44,369 bases of DNA from an archaeon. Lineage in GTDB: Archaea; Asgardarchaeota; Hermodarchaeia; Hermodarchaeales; Hermodarchaeaceae. The stretch is from assembly GCA_016550425.1 (NCBI GenBank), contig JABXGS010000038.1, positions 1 through 44,369 on the forward strand. The letters are read 5' to 3'. The position numbers were made by a program, and so were the translations under genes. Below, one piece after another: positions 33,764 through 42,588 of the stretch; positions within the stretch are counted from its first letter, which is position 1; every line of letters starts with the position of its first letter. The notes under the pieces were generated by a model that searched no databases, was not told where the DNA came from, and was given only the letters and a program-made list of their open reading frames with translations.

Positions 33764-34504
33764 ATGGCTGGAATGGGAGGAATTCGCGGAGACAAACGTG
33801 TTGATTTAGGTGACGCCGCTTTAGCTCAATTAGAAACCCACGGACATCGATTTGAAATCATTGTGGATCCGAAACTTGCTTGGCGCTTTAAACAAGGTGA
33901 AGATGTAGAATTCCGTGAAATTCTTCGAGGAGAAACAATCTTTGAAGATGCCCTAAGAAGTAAGAAAGCTGCAACGGAAGCTATGGAAGAGGCATTCGGA
34001 ACAACTGACGAATTTGAAGTCGCCCGAATAATACTTGATAAAGGGTCTCTTCAGTTAACCACCGAACAACGTCGAGAGATGGTCGAGAAACGTCGTCGTC
34101 AAGTAATCGATATCATTGTACGTAATTCTATTAATCCCAAAACTGGGCTCCCTCATCCACCGGCACGTATCGAATCGGCAATGGAAGAGGCACATGTCGT
34201 TATTGACTCAACTCAGACAGCTGAAGAACAAGCACGCACTGTTGTCAAAGCCTTACAACCTATCATTCCGATTCGTATGGAGATTCAACAAATCGCTATC
34301 AAGATTCCTGCTGATTTTGCTCCTAAGGCCTATGGAGCTGTTGAACAGCAAGGTCATATTGCGAAAGACGAATGGCAGAAAGATGGGTCCTGGATAGCTA
34401 TTGTTGAAGTTCCAGCTGGGCTTCGTGGAGAACTCATTGATGCCCTCAATAATCTTACTCGTGGTCGAGCTGAAATTAAGATACTAAAAAAGGAAACACT
34501 GTAG
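33764..34504 (+). CDS. sdo1: SBDS/Sdo1 ribosome maturation protein
   Basis: In eukaryotes SBDS releases eIF6 from new large subunits; the archaeal protein keeps the three-domain form. The 246-aa product has the FYSH-type N-terminal domain (RFEIIVDPKLAWRFKQGED, REILRGETIFEDALRSKKA). The middle domain has QRREMVEKRRRQVIDIIVRN and SINPKTGLPHPPARIE, and the C-terminal domain is ferredoxin-like. AAGGTGAT (33752-33759) supports ATG 33764; the frame also has GTG 33755 and ATG 33758. It precedes Rrp4 by 9 nt. Confidence 0.94.
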   Translation: MAGMGGIRGDKRVDLGDAALAQLETHGHRFEIIVDPKLAWRFKQGEDVEFREILRGETIFEDALRSKKAATEAMEEAFGTTDEFEVARIILDKGSLQLTTEQRREMVEKRRRQVIDIIVRNSINPKTGLPHPPARIESAMEEAHVVIDSTQTAEEQARTVVKALQPIIPIRMEIQQIAIKIPADFAPKAYGAVEQQGHIAKDEWQKDGSWIAIVEVPAGLRGELIDALNNLTRGRAEIKILKKETL

Positions 34505-34513
34505 GAGGTTTTA

Positions 34514-35230
34514 TTGAAAGTGTCAATTAACTTTGAACAACAGGATATTGTAGTTCCCGGACAGCTTCTAGCCGAAGGCGATTTTAGAAACGGTGATGGG
34601 GCTTACAAGGAACAAGAGAAAGTGTTCGCCTCAGTTATTGGTGTGGCGAAGATGAAAGGTAAAACGGTTTATGTTGTTCCTTTGAAGGGACAATACATAC
34701 CGAAAACCCGTGACATCATCATTGGAACAATTGTGGAAGTCACACTGAATGGATGGCTAGTTGATTTTGATAGTCCATATCCAGCAATGCTTCCCACCAC
34801 ACATGCATTATCCCGACGTGATGCGGCACGGGCAAAAGAAGATCTTCGAAGATATTATGATATTGGTGAAACGGTGGTCGCTGAAATCATAGCGGCAGAC
34901 CGAACTCGGGATCCCCTTATTACTACCCTCGGTCGCGGACTTGGAAAAGTTCGTGGTGGGAGACTCTTGAAGATTGTCCCCACGCGTGTCCCTCGACTGA
35001 TTGGTCGAAAAGGGTCAATGATCAACATGCTGAAATCTGACCTTCAAATTGATATTGTCGTTGGACAGAATGGTTTGGTGTGGATGAAAGGGAATCCGAA
35101 TCGAATGGATGTTGCTGTCGAAGCAATTCATCAAATTGAACGCGAAGCTCATACTAGTGGGCTGACTGATCGCGTTCGTGACTTCATCAATGCAAAGCTT
35201 GCCGAATTAAATGGTGAAAAGAATGAGTGA
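34514..35230 (+). CDS. rrp4: Exosome complex RNA-binding protein Rrp4
   Basis: Cap subunit that funnels RNA into the exosome ring. The 238-aa protein has an N-terminal domain (VVPGQLLAEGDFRNGDGAY), an S1 domain (DIIIGTIVEVTLNGWLVDFD) and a KH domain (IVPTRVPRLIGRKGSMINML). TTG 34514 follows GGAGG (34503-34507) at good spacing. It overlaps the Rrp41 gene by 8 nt, implying coupled translation. Confidence 0.95.
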   Translation: MKVSINFEQQDIVVPGQLLAEGDFRNGDGAYKEQEKVFASVIGVAKMKGKTVYVVPLKGQYIPKTRDIIIGTIVEVTLNGWLVDFDSPYPAMLPTTHALSRRDAARAKEDLRRYYDIGETVVAEIIAADRTRDPLITTLGRGLGKVRGGRLLKIVPTRVPRLIGRKGSMINMLKSDLQIDIVVGQNGLVWMKGNPNRMDVAVEAIHQIEREAHTSGLTDRVRDFINAKLAELNGEKNE

Positions 35231-36137
35231 TAAAAAAACTGAAGCAGAACTGCCATTGATAGACACGAAGGGTCGACGCCAGGATGGTCGCAAGCTCGAC
35301 GAACTCCGGCCAATAAAACTGCAAGTCGGCTATCTTAGCCGTGCAGATGGTTCAGCATACATTGAACATGGTAAAAATAAGATTGTGGCTGCAGTCTATG
35401 GACCTCGTGAGCTCCATCCGCGGCATCTGGCTCAATCAGATCGAGCCCTACTCCGAGTGAATTATCGAATGGCAACCTTTTCAGTATCTGATCGTAAACG
35501 CCCTGCTCCAAGTCGTCGAGAACATGAAATCTCAATGGTTCTCCGTCAGGCACTTGAACCGATGTTATTTCTGAAAATGTATCCCCGGGCAGTGGTTGAT
35601 GTCTACATCATGGTTCTTGAGGCTGATGGAGGCTCTCGATGTGCGAGTGCCACAGCAGCGTCCTTAGCCTTAGCCGATGCAGGTATTCCCATGCGAGGAC
35701 TCATAGCTGGTTGTGCAGCAGGGAAAATCGATGGTAAAGTGGTTTTGGATTTGAGTGATATTGAAGATAAAGTCGGAGAGGCTGATGTTCCATTGGCCAT
35801 GGCTCCTGACCGAGGTGAAATTACTCTTCTCCAAATGGATGGAAAATTGACTACTTCAGAGTTTGCCGAAGCTCTTCGACTAGCTGAAGACGGCATTCAC
35901 CAAATCCAGGAAATGCAGCGTGCTGTGCTTCTTGAAAAATATGCTCAAATTAGAGATAAGATTGGTGATGAAGAAACAGCACCCAAAAAGGACGAAGGAG
36001 AACCAGAGAAGGAAACAAAGGCTCCTAAAAAGCGGGCGAAACGAGCGAAAACCGAAAAGAAGGAAGATAAACCCAAGACCACGAAAAAGAGCAAACGCTC
36101 GAAAACAAAGGACGAAGACTCGAAAACTAAGGAGTGA
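35223..36137 (+). CDS. rrp41: Exosome catalytic subunit Rrp41 with about 60-aa Lys-rich tail
   Basis: RNase PH-fold subunit that holds the phosphorolytic active site of the archaeal exosome. Core features are GRRQDGRKLDELRPI, YGPRELHPRHL, RRPA-type loop RKRPAPSRREHEIS, LEADGGSRCASATAASLALA and VLDLSDIEDKVGEADVPLAM with its catalytic acidic residues. Archaeal Rrp41 is about 245 aa; here it is 304 aa. The last 60 or so residues are Lys/Glu/Thr/Ala-rich (for example KAPKKRAKRAKTEKKEDK). The start is ATG 35223 after GGTGA, overlapping the Rrp4 stop. Confidence 0.95.
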   Translation: MSDKKTEAELPLIDTKGRRQDGRKLDELRPIKLQVGYLSRADGSAYIEHGKNKIVAAVYGPRELHPRHLAQSDRALLRVNYRMATFSVSDRKRPAPSRREHEISMVLRQALEPMLFLKMYPRAVVDVYIMVLEADGGSRCASATAASLALADAGIPMRGLIAGCAAGKIDGKVVLDLSDIEDKVGEADVPLAMAPDRGEITLLQMDGKLTTSEFAEALRLAEDGIHQIQEMQRAVLLEKYAQIRDKIGDEETAPKKDEGEPEKETKAPKKRAKRAKTEKKEDKPKTTKKSKRSKTKDEDSKTKE

Positions 36138-36143
36138 TTGAAC

Positions 36144-36938
36144 ATGGATGTAGTTACAGAAATTGAACGTGAGCAGATTTTAACTCTACTACGTGAAGGA
36201 AAACGAATTGATGCGCGAGGATTTGATGATGTTCGTCCCATCAAAATAGAACAAAATTCTATAACGAAGGCTGAAGGTTCGGCTGAGGCTTGGTTAGGCG
36301 AAAGCCGTGTCATGGCAGGGGTGAAGATTCAAGTTGGAAACCCCTTTCCGGATACCCCGGACGAAGGGGTAGTCATTACTTCTTCAGAACTCTCGCCGAT
36401 TGCTTCACCAACCTTTGAATTGGGTCCCCCTGATGAACAAGCTATCGAACTAGCTCGGGTCGTCGATCGAGGAATACGTCATTCGAGCGCTATAGATCGA
36501 GCTGATTTGTGCATCAAATCCGGCGAACATGTATACTTGGTAATGGTCGATCTCTATGTTCTTGCAGATCATGGTAATCTCATCGATGTTGCTTCAATTG
36601 CTGCCGTGAGTGCATTGCTTTCAACCAATGTCCCCAAGGTGAAATTAACCGATGCAGGTGAAGCAGAAATCCTGGAAGACGCCACTCCACTCAAAATGGG
36701 ACCCCCACCACTGACAATCACCTTCGCTAAAATCGGTGATAGCATTATCGCGGATCCAAACCTTGATGAAGAACGAGTCATGGATGCCCGCCTTTCGATT
36801 GCTATTGATGGCGACGATACCGTTGTATCAATGCAAAAATGGGGAGCTACCCCCTTCAGCCGTCAGGAAGTCACAGATTGCGTCGAACGTGCGAACAAAA
36901 TTGTTAAAAAGATGCGAAAACAGCTTCCCCAAAGGTGA
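36144..36938 (+). CDS. rrp42: Exosome complex subunit Rrp42
   Basis: Non-catalytic RNase PH-fold subunit that alternates with Rrp41 in the hexameric ring and is needed for its activity. The 264-aa protein has [60 protein letters not shown] and a C-terminal [23 protein letters not shown] 36144 follows GGAGTGA; the Rrp41 stop lies 7 nt upstream. Its own stop overlaps the SD of L37Ae. Confidence 0.95.
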   Translation: MDVVTEIEREQILTLLREGKRIDARGFDDVRPIKIEQNSITKAEGSAEAWLGESRVMAGVKIQVGNPFPDTPDEGVVITSSELSPIASPTFELGPPDEQAIELARVVDRGIRHSSAIDRADLCIKSGEHVYLVMVDLYVLADHGNLIDVASIAAVSALLSTNVPKVKLTDAGEAEILEDATPLKMGPPPLTITFAKIGDSIIADPNLDEERVMDARLSIAIDGDDTVVSMQKWGATPFSRQEVTDCVERANKIVKKMRKQLPQR

Positions 36939-36946
36939 GTATTTCC

Positions 36947-37222
36947 ATGGGACGTACTAAGAAAGCCGGAACAGCAGGACGATTTGGCGCTCGTTATGGG
37001 GTCACTATGCGTCAGCGCGTCGCCAAGATTGAAGCTAACATGAAGGCTAAGCACAAATGTCCTAATTGTCAAACTAAAGCGGTACGCCGACTATCTACAG
37101 GCATTTGGCGCTGTCGGAAATGTGGCCACACCTTTACGGGTGGTGCTTATTCCCCCACAACAGATGCGCAGAAAATTCTCCGGTCTTTTCGTGAACGTGC
37201 AGTTAGCCGGCGAACAAAGTGA
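36947..37222 (+). CDS. rpl37ae: 50S ribosomal protein L37Ae (eL43)
   Basis: Zinc-ribbon large-subunit protein of 91 aa. It has [17 protein letters not shown] at the start, KHKCPNCQ and [15 protein letters not shown] with the four zinc cysteines. AAGGTGA (36931-36937) supports ATG 36947; GTG 36935 is inside the SD. In many archaea the small subunit rpoP follows; here the next gene (Brix) overlaps the stop instead. Confidence 0.95.
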   Translation: MGRTKKAGTAGRFGARYGVTMRQRVAKIEANMKAKHKCPNCQTKAVRRLSTGIWRCRKCGHTFTGGAYSPTTDAQKILRSFRERAVSRRTK

Positions 37223-37779
37223 TTGTCCTCGGAACTACTCGAAAGCCTACCCAACGAATTCGCAGTTTCATTAAGGAACTCGTACGAGTTATACCCGGTT
37301 CCACACGTATAACCCGTGGAAAACAAGGTTTTGCTGAATTCTGTGACGCAGCCCATGAGCTAGGCGCGACTCGACTCCTCCTTGTTGGTGCCTTTCATGG
37401 AAATCCTGGACGATTAGGATTTCTCACCCTTTCTGAGGAGAATTGGGTCTTTTCTCCCCCCACCATCATCATCAAGTCTACTCAACTCCTCCGAGAGACT
37501 GAAGCAAGTCCATCACGAAACATCAAAACCTTGGTTGTCCTTCCTGACAAACCCTCGGACCGGCCTAAGGCCCAACTTTTAGCTGAGGCTCTCATGGTCT
37601 CCTGTACGACTCGGGACGACCTCTCCAGTATACGTACTGACACTGTCGTCTTACGCGTGGCATTATCACGCTACAAAGCAATGGATTTTGTCTCAACCGA
37701 CGAAACGAAACTCCTCGGGCCTTCCATGAAGGTAAAGCATTTTCTCACCCGACCCATAGGAGAACTGAAACGATGGTGA
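37219..37779 (+). CDS. Brix-domain ribosome biogenesis protein (Imp4-like)
   Basis: Single-domain archaeal Brix protein, related to eukaryotic Imp4/Rpf/Ssf factors that act in pre-rRNA processing. The 186-aa product shows the N-terminal [57 protein letters not shown] and a C-terminal half of weaker similarity. GTG 37219 overlaps the L37Ae TGA. The location between L37Ae and Pcc1 matches other archaea. The rRNA role is by family. Confidence 0.88.
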   Translation: MIVLGTTRKPTQRIRSFIKELVRVIPGSTRITRGKQGFAEFCDAAHELGATRLLLVGAFHGNPGRLGFLTLSEENWVFSPPTIIIKSTQLLRETEASPSRNIKTLVVLPDKPSDRPKAQLLAEALMVSCTTRDDLSSIRTDTVVLRVALSRYKAMDFVSTDETKLLGPSMKVKHFLTRPIGELKRW

Positions 37780-38042
37780 AATCCTCTCCTTACACTCTCA
37801 CGATTGCCTTCCATCCCAACGATCGGCATAAGCAGAAAGTAATTGGCTCTGCTCTTGAACCGGAATATGCGTCGATAGATTCAAAAAGAGTCAAGGTTCA
37901 CAGTAAGTCCAACCAAAATACAATCGTGTTTCACCTAGCCGCCCAGGATGTTACTGCCCTCCGCGCTGCAGCAACAACGCTAACGCGCCTATATGTGGTG
38001 GCTGATGGTGTACACCAGTTTACGGTGAAGAAAAATGGGTGA
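37773..38042 (+). CDS. pcc1: KEOPS subunit Pcc1
   Basis: Small dimerising subunit that binds Kae1 and tRNA in the t6A-making KEOPS complex. The 89-aa protein has the Pcc1 pattern of two beta strands around a helix: YTLTIAFHPN, then DSKRVKVHSKSNQNTIVFHL and a helix AAQDVTALRAAATTLTRLYV. ATG 37773 overlaps the Brix stop, with GGAG upstream. It overlaps prefoldin beta by 8 nt. This is the classic archaeal location for Pcc1. Confidence 0.9.
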   Translation: MVKSSPYTLTIAFHPNDRHKQKVIGSALEPEYASIDSKRVKVHSKSNQNTIVFHLAAQDVTALRAAATTLTRLYVVADGVHQFTVKKNG

Positions 38043-38400
38043 AGAGCTTCCTCCTCGTGTTCGTCAGCAGCTAGTACGAGTGCAACAAACACGAGACAGC
38101 CTACAATATGTTAATGCGCTTCTGGTTCAGATTAAACAACAATTAGCTGAGACCAAGAATGCCCAAGAACAAATTAAGGGATTAACCACAAAAAATGTCA
38201 TCTATCAAGCCTCCGGTCCTCTGCTTTTCAAAACAACCAAGACCAAAGCCACTAAAAATCTGAAAGAGCAGATTGAGACCCTTGAGCTGCGCGTACAATC
38301 CTTAGAAAAACAAGAAGCCCAATTACGAAAACAATACGACACGCTCCAAGAAACCCTTCGAGGAATGCTTGGACAACCCGGTGCCGCTCCGGCGGGCTAG
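38035..38400 (+). CDS. pfdB: Prefoldin beta subunit
   Basis: Jellyfish-shaped co-chaperone subunit that hands unfolded proteins to the thermosome. The 121-aa protein has two coiled-coil arms (about residues 8-45 and 75-112) around a hairpin with NVIYQASGPLLFKTTKTKA, the family core. ATG 38035 overlaps the Pcc1 stop. Its last 32 nt overlap the next gene. Confidence 0.93.
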   Translation: MGEELPPRVRQQLVRVQQTRDSLQYVNALLVQIKQQLAETKNAQEQIKGLTTKNVIYQASGPLLFKTTKTKATKNLKEQIETLELRVQSLEKQEAQLRKQYDTLQETLRGMLGQPGAAPAG

Positions 38401-39493
38401 TCTCCCTCTAAACATTCCGCCATTGACTCCAATCTCAACGACGGCGGGACAATCCTTGAAACAACTTAATCCTTCTCACTTCCTTACCACCCTATTGGAG
38501 AAGACTAAAGACTCGGTGGCATTGGTTCTTCATCAAAGTGCCGATCCTGATGCACTTGGTAGCGCCGCCGCATTAGCCCACCTTTTACAATTGGAAGCAA
38601 AAATCCCAACTCAGATATTTGCAGAAAGCCTGAATCGTTCCGCAACCAATGTGGCCACGTTCTTCGACATCACCATTGGCTCTGCTGAAGAGCTTGCCAA
38701 CCATTCAATTATTGTATTACTGGATCTGAATAATCTTGAGCAGATTGGGGACCTGGCTCCACATCTGCCGCGTAAGGATGTAACGGTATTTTGTGTGGAT
38801 CATCACGCTCCTCACAAGGATCTTCCACAACTAGCGGATTATCTCCTTTTTGACAATCAAATTCGTTCGACGGCTGAGTTGATATTGCGTCTTTGGCAGG
38901 TAAGTACCCATGAGATGCCTGCGGATGCTGCAACTCAATTAGCGTGTGGCCTCGTTTATGATTCACGGCACTTTCATATTGCTTTAGAAAGCACTTTTGA
39001 AAATTTTGTCACCTTACTACGATTTGGCGCTGACTATGACCAAGTACTGAAGCTCCTATCAACCCCCCTCGACAAATCCGAACGCATCGCACGGTTGAAA
39101 GCAGCCCAGCGAATCGTCGTGTATGATGAGTTTGACCTTCTCATCGCTGCAACCAATATCCGGTCTTATGAGGCTAGTGCCTGTCGCGCTCTGATAGGGT
39201 TGGGGGCTGATATTGCCATTGCCTGTGCTGCAAAGAAAAATGAAGTTCGACTTAGTGCTCGGTCAACCCTCCCGGTGAATCGAGAGCGGGGACTTGACCT
39301 CGCACGAGATGTCATGGAACCCTTGGGCGAAATGATTGGAGGAGCTGGAGGGGGGCATCCTACAGCAGCGGGGGCAAACGGTGTTGCATCAAGTGATCAT
39401 GCGTTGGGGCTCGCTCTCCAATTACTCCGGAAAACTCTAAAGGCGCATCATGCCCAATCTCAGCCGGCCTCTGATCACGGTGCTGATGGGTGA
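38369..39493 (+). CDS. DHH-family phosphoesterase
   Basis: DHH/DHHA1 protein of 374 aa, related to NrnA-type oligonucleotide or cyclic-dinucleotide phosphoesterases and archaeal exonucleases. Motifs are LHQSADPDALGSAAALAH, IVLLDLNN, FCVDHHAPH and the DHHA1 glycine motif GAGGGHPTAAGA. All metal-ligand Asp/His positions appear intact. The substrate cannot be told from sequence. TTG 38369 has GAGG 6 nt upstream and overlaps prefoldin; GTG 38381 is an alternative. It is distinct from the RecJ-like DHH protein at 21.5 kb. Confidence 0.88.
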   Translation: MDNPVPLRRASLPLNIPPLTPISTTAGQSLKQLNPSHFLTTLLEKTKDSVALVLHQSADPDALGSAAALAHLLQLEAKIPTQIFAESLNRSATNVATFFDITIGSAEELANHSIIVLLDLNNLEQIGDLAPHLPRKDVTVFCVDHHAPHKDLPQLADYLLFDNQIRSTAELILRLWQVSTHEMPADAATQLACGLVYDSRHFHIALESTFENFVTLLRFGADYDQVLKLLSTPLDKSERIARLKAAQRIVVYDEFDLLIAATNIRSYEASACRALIGLGADIAIACAAKKNEVRLSARSTLPVNRERGLDLARDVMEPLGEMIGGAGGGHPTAAGANGVASSDHALGLALQLLRKTLKAHHAQSQPASDHGADG

Positions 39494-39499
39494 CCAAGT

Positions 39500-40339
39500 G
39501 TGAGCATTGAAATTGACCAACTTTCTTTCACTTATTCGGGGACTGAAACCAGGGTACTTGACAACATCACACTTTCTATACCCCGCGGCGCCTTCTTTGG
39601 GCTAGTCGGACCTAGTGGCTGCGGAAAAACCACCCTTGCCCGTTGTCTTAATGGGCTTATCCCCCATTTTCATCCCGGAAACTTAGAGGGGGCAGTTCTT
39701 GTCCAGGGTATGAATTCCCAGGAACATCATGCCCACGAACTCGCCCAAAAGGTGGGATTAGTCTTTCAAAACCCCGAAAACCAGCTGATCGCTCCCACTG
39801 TCGAGCGTGAATTGGCTTTCGGACCAGAGAACCTTGGGGTTCCACGCGATGAAATCCGCCAACGCGTTGAAACGCTTCTTCGTCAACATCGTCTCGAAGA
39901 ACTCCGCGATAAAGCTCCCTATGAGCTATCTGGGGGTGAACAACAACGCGTGGCAATAGCCGCGGTATTGGCGCTGAGACCGGATATTCTGGTATTAGAT
40001 GAACCCACAGCAAATCTTGATCCCTTATCCGCTTATGAAATACTCTCCCTTATCGCCAAGCTAAATCAAGAAATGCAACTCACCGTCTTACTTATTGAAC
40101 ACCGATTGGAACTCGTTTTACCCCTTATCCAAGAACTCCTTGTTCTTGATAGAGGCAAACTGATAGCTAAAGGACCGCCCAGCAAGGTCTTTAACAATCC
40201 ACGGGTTTCCCAAATTGGCGTAGCTGTTCCGAGTACGATTCAATTGGCCAAACAAATCAATTCCCCCCAAATTCGTGTAACAACGCCACTTTCTGTCGAA
40301 GAAGCCATTGCTGCAATTCTAAAGGAGGTGCGGCGATGA
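39500..40339 (+). CDS. ecfA1: ECF transporter ATPase A1
   Basis: ATPase of an energy-coupling-factor importer for vitamins or metal ions. The 279-aa protein has Walker A GPSGCGKTTLARCLNG, a Q-loop GLVFQNPENQLI, signature LSGGEQQRVAIAAVLAL, and Walker B ILVLDEPTANLDP, plus the H-loop IEHRLE. GTG 39500 follows GGTGA, 6 nt after the DHH gene. It overlaps the second ATPase gene by 4 nt. Confidence 0.94.
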   Translation: MSIEIDQLSFTYSGTETRVLDNITLSIPRGAFFGLVGPSGCGKTTLARCLNGLIPHFHPGNLEGAVLVQGMNSQEHHAHELAQKVGLVFQNPENQLIAPTVERELAFGPENLGVPRDEIRQRVETLLRQHRLEELRDKAPYELSGGEQQRVAIAAVLALRPDILVLDEPTANLDPLSAYEILSLIAKLNQEMQLTVLLIEHRLELVLPLIQELLVLDRGKLIAKGPPSKVFNNPRVSQIGVAVPSTIQLAKQINSPQIRVTTPLSVEEAIAAILKEVRR

Positions 40340-41163
40340 TTCTTTTCAATAATGTCGGCTTCGAATATGAATCGGGAATCCCTGTCCTTCGCAATTTAAA
40401 TCTCGAGCTAGCACCAGGACAAGTTATTGGTCTTATGGGTGAAAATGGGGCAGGAAAAACAACACTGGTGAAACATATCAATGGGCTGCTCAAACCCACC
40501 ACCGGCGCCGTTTACATTGATGGCCGTGATACACGGGAGACATCAACAGCACAGCTCGCGAGACAAGTGGGCTTTGTATTTCAAAATGCTGATCATCAGC
40601 TCTTTGCCGATACATTACAAGCTGAAATTGCCTTTGCCTTACGAAATCTCGACTTTCCTAAAGACGAGATTGCCGCACGTGTAGCACGGTATTTGGATTT
40701 ATTTGAACTCACCCGTTACAAAGATCAATCTCCCTTTCTATTAAGTGGGGGTGAACGTAAACGGTTAGCCTTAGCTTCTGTTCTCTGTGTTGAACCGAAA
40801 ATCCTTATCTTGGATGAACCCACGCAGGCTCAAGATGCACTACAAAAGGAAAAGCTTCTCAATTTTATAGCGTCCTTCAGAGACCCACAACATATCTTAT
40901 TACTTGTTACCCATGATGTGGAATTCGCAGTAAAAGCCGTGGACCGCCTTCTCATACTCTCCAAAGGACAATTAATTGCTGATGGTTCTCCACACCAGAT
41001 TCTAAGTAATCCGCACATCTTAGATCGCGCCCGTCTTCTCCCACCACAACTCACCCAATTTGCCCATAAACTCGCCGAACAATTTCCCCAATTTCCCACC
41101 AGCGTTACTACAATTACTGAAGCGGCGGAAGCCGTTAATCAACTAATACGGAGTCGGAGGTGA
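40336..41163 (+). CDS. ecfA2: ECF transporter ATPase A2
   Basis: Second ATPase of the ECF module, 275 aa. Walker A GENGAGKTTLVKHINGL, Q-loop GFVFQNADHQLF, signature LSGGERKRLALASVL and Walker B ILILDEPTQAQDA are present. The D-loop segment TQAQD differs from the usual TxGLD. A strong GGAGGTG precedes ATG 40336. ATPases A1 and A2 form a heterodimer on EcfT. Confidence 0.94.
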   Translation: MILFNNVGFEYESGIPVLRNLNLELAPGQVIGLMGENGAGKTTLVKHINGLLKPTTGAVYIDGRDTRETSTAQLARQVGFVFQNADHQLFADTLQAEIAFALRNLDFPKDEIAARVARYLDLFELTRYKDQSPFLLSGGERKRLALASVLCVEPKILILDEPTQAQDALQKEKLLNFIASFRDPQHILLLVTHDVEFAVKAVDRLLILSKGQLIADGSPHQILSNPHILDRARLLPPQLTQFAHKLAEQFPQFPTSVTTITEAAEAVNQLIRSRR

Positions 41164-41170
41164 ACAAAGT

Positions 41171-41950
41171 ATGGCTGCAATCTTTGAAGCATTCCGGTTC
41201 AAACAAAAAGACACCTTCATGCACAGCCTCGATCCTCGAACTACCTTCATCATGGCAATAGGCTTCTCAATCATCGGAATGCTTTTCCTCCAAATCATCC
41301 CCCTCCTTCTTGTTCTCCTCGCTATGCTTCCTTTTATTCTCAAGGCAAGGTCTACTCGCCAATGGGCGAAAAGCCTGCAAGGACTAGCCTATCTTGCCGG
41401 CTTTATTCTAATCATAAACTCTTTCTTCATTTCCTTCTCCTTTGCCGTATCCACTGTTTTACGGCTAGTGGTCCTTATGACTGCCTTCTCCCTCTTCTTC
41501 CTTACCGTCCACCCGGATGATTTCGCCCTCGCCCTCATCAAAATGCGTATTCCCTACGAGTTTGCCTTTGCATTCTCTATGGCTGTTCGTTACGTTCCGA
41601 CTATCGCGACGGAAACAGAAACTATCCGCGATGCCCAAATGTCTCGGGGCCTCGAATTAGAACGGGGCAATATCCTCCAAAAAGTTCGCAATTACATCCC
41701 CATCTTAATCCCCATCATCGTCAGTTCCATTCGCAGGGCCCTCCAAGTCGCTGAGAGCCTAGAATCTCGTGCGTTTGGATCTAATGTTACCAGAACCAGT
41801 CTTTACGAACTAAGCCTTCGAAAACGCGATTACGGACTAATGCTACTAACAACTTTGGCTCTTATTTTCGCATTGTATGTTGCCTTCATCCTTCGCATTC
41901 AATTCCCATTTCTGCTACCAGATTGGTTTTTCTGGGGCTTCCCCTTCTAA
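41171..41950 (+). CDS. ecfT: ECF transporter transmembrane subunit T
   Basis: Membrane scaffold that links the ATPases to a substrate-binding S component. The 259-aa protein has several hydrophobic spans (about residues 25-60, 75-125 and 218-240). The two coupling-helix motifs are Ala-Arg-Gly type: DAQMSRGLELERG and SLESRAFGSN. GGAGGTGAA precedes ATG 41171. No S component is encoded in the window, so this module is probably shared (group II). Confidence 0.92.
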   Translation: MAAIFEAFRFKQKDTFMHSLDPRTTFIMAIGFSIIGMLFLQIIPLLLVLLAMLPFILKARSTRQWAKSLQGLAYLAGFILIINSFFISFSFAVSTVLRLVVLMTAFSLFFLTVHPDDFALALIKMRIPYEFAFAFSMAVRYVPTIATETETIRDAQMSRGLELERGNILQKVRNYIPILIPIIVSSIRRALQVAESLESRAFGSNVTRTSLYELSLRKRDYGLMLLTTLALIFALYVAFILRIQFPFLLPDWFFWGFPF

Positions 41951-41988
41951 CAGTACAGATACATATACAACTCAGGTGAAAGTGTCAA

Positions 41989-42588
41989 ATGGCTCCTCTC
42001 ATCATGCAGGAAGTGACCGTCGGGTCCTCCCGTCATCAAGTAGGAATCTTTGGGTGTACCCTAACTCGTCCTCTGCTTCCCGAAGCCATTATTGATCTAA
42101 CCAAACAAATCGCTTTCACCCCAGGTTTAACTTTCCTTTTAGTCGACGCTGATTATGTCGCTGGGACTGATCATTTGCTCTTTGCCACTATCCACGCCTT
42201 TTCTGCCTTCAATACCCAGACCAATAGGGCTTCCACCCACCAAATGGAAATTCTACGCTTTGCCGCAGCCCAGCGGCAAATCTCTCAGGCTCTTGAAATC
42301 CTGGGGATTTCCAACTCTACACGACGTCTTGGGGGTGTGCTGGTAAATACCAAAGAATCAACACTCGAATCCGCCTACCACAAGTTTTTACAGCTCACAG
42401 AAGCAACCGATGACCCCGCGGTGTTGGAAGTCGACACCGATAAAAAAGCACAGGCTATTCAAGACAACTTCGATATATCCGCCGCTGAACTAGAAGCAAT
42501 CTGTCCATCCAAGAAATCTGCTGCACGCAAACAGGCCTTACAAAAACTTGTCTTCGATCGATGCGCCCTTCTTGCTATCACACGCTAG
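41989..42588 (+). CDS. cgi121: KEOPS subunit Cgi121
   Basis: Binds Bud32 and the tRNA 3' CCA end in KEOPS. The 199-aa product has the family segment ADYVAGTDHLLFATIHAF and continues with HQMEILRFAAAQRQISQALE and a LGGVLV strand. It is somewhat long for an archaeal Cgi121 (often 150-170 aa); the extra part is C-terminal. AGGTGAAA precedes ATG 41989. It follows the ECF genes in the same direction with a 38-nt gap. Its TAG is shared, on opposite strands, with the stop of the THUMP gene through a single CTAG. Confidence 0.88.
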   Translation: MAPLIMQEVTVGSSRHQVGIFGCTLTRPLLPEAIIDLTKQIAFTPGLTFLLVDADYVAGTDHLLFATIHAFSAFNTQTNRASTHQMEILRFAAAQRQISQALEILGISNSTRRLGGVLVNTKESTLESAYHKFLQLTEATDDPAVLEVDTDKKAQAIQDNFDISAAELEAICPSKKSAARKQALQKLVFDRCALLAITR

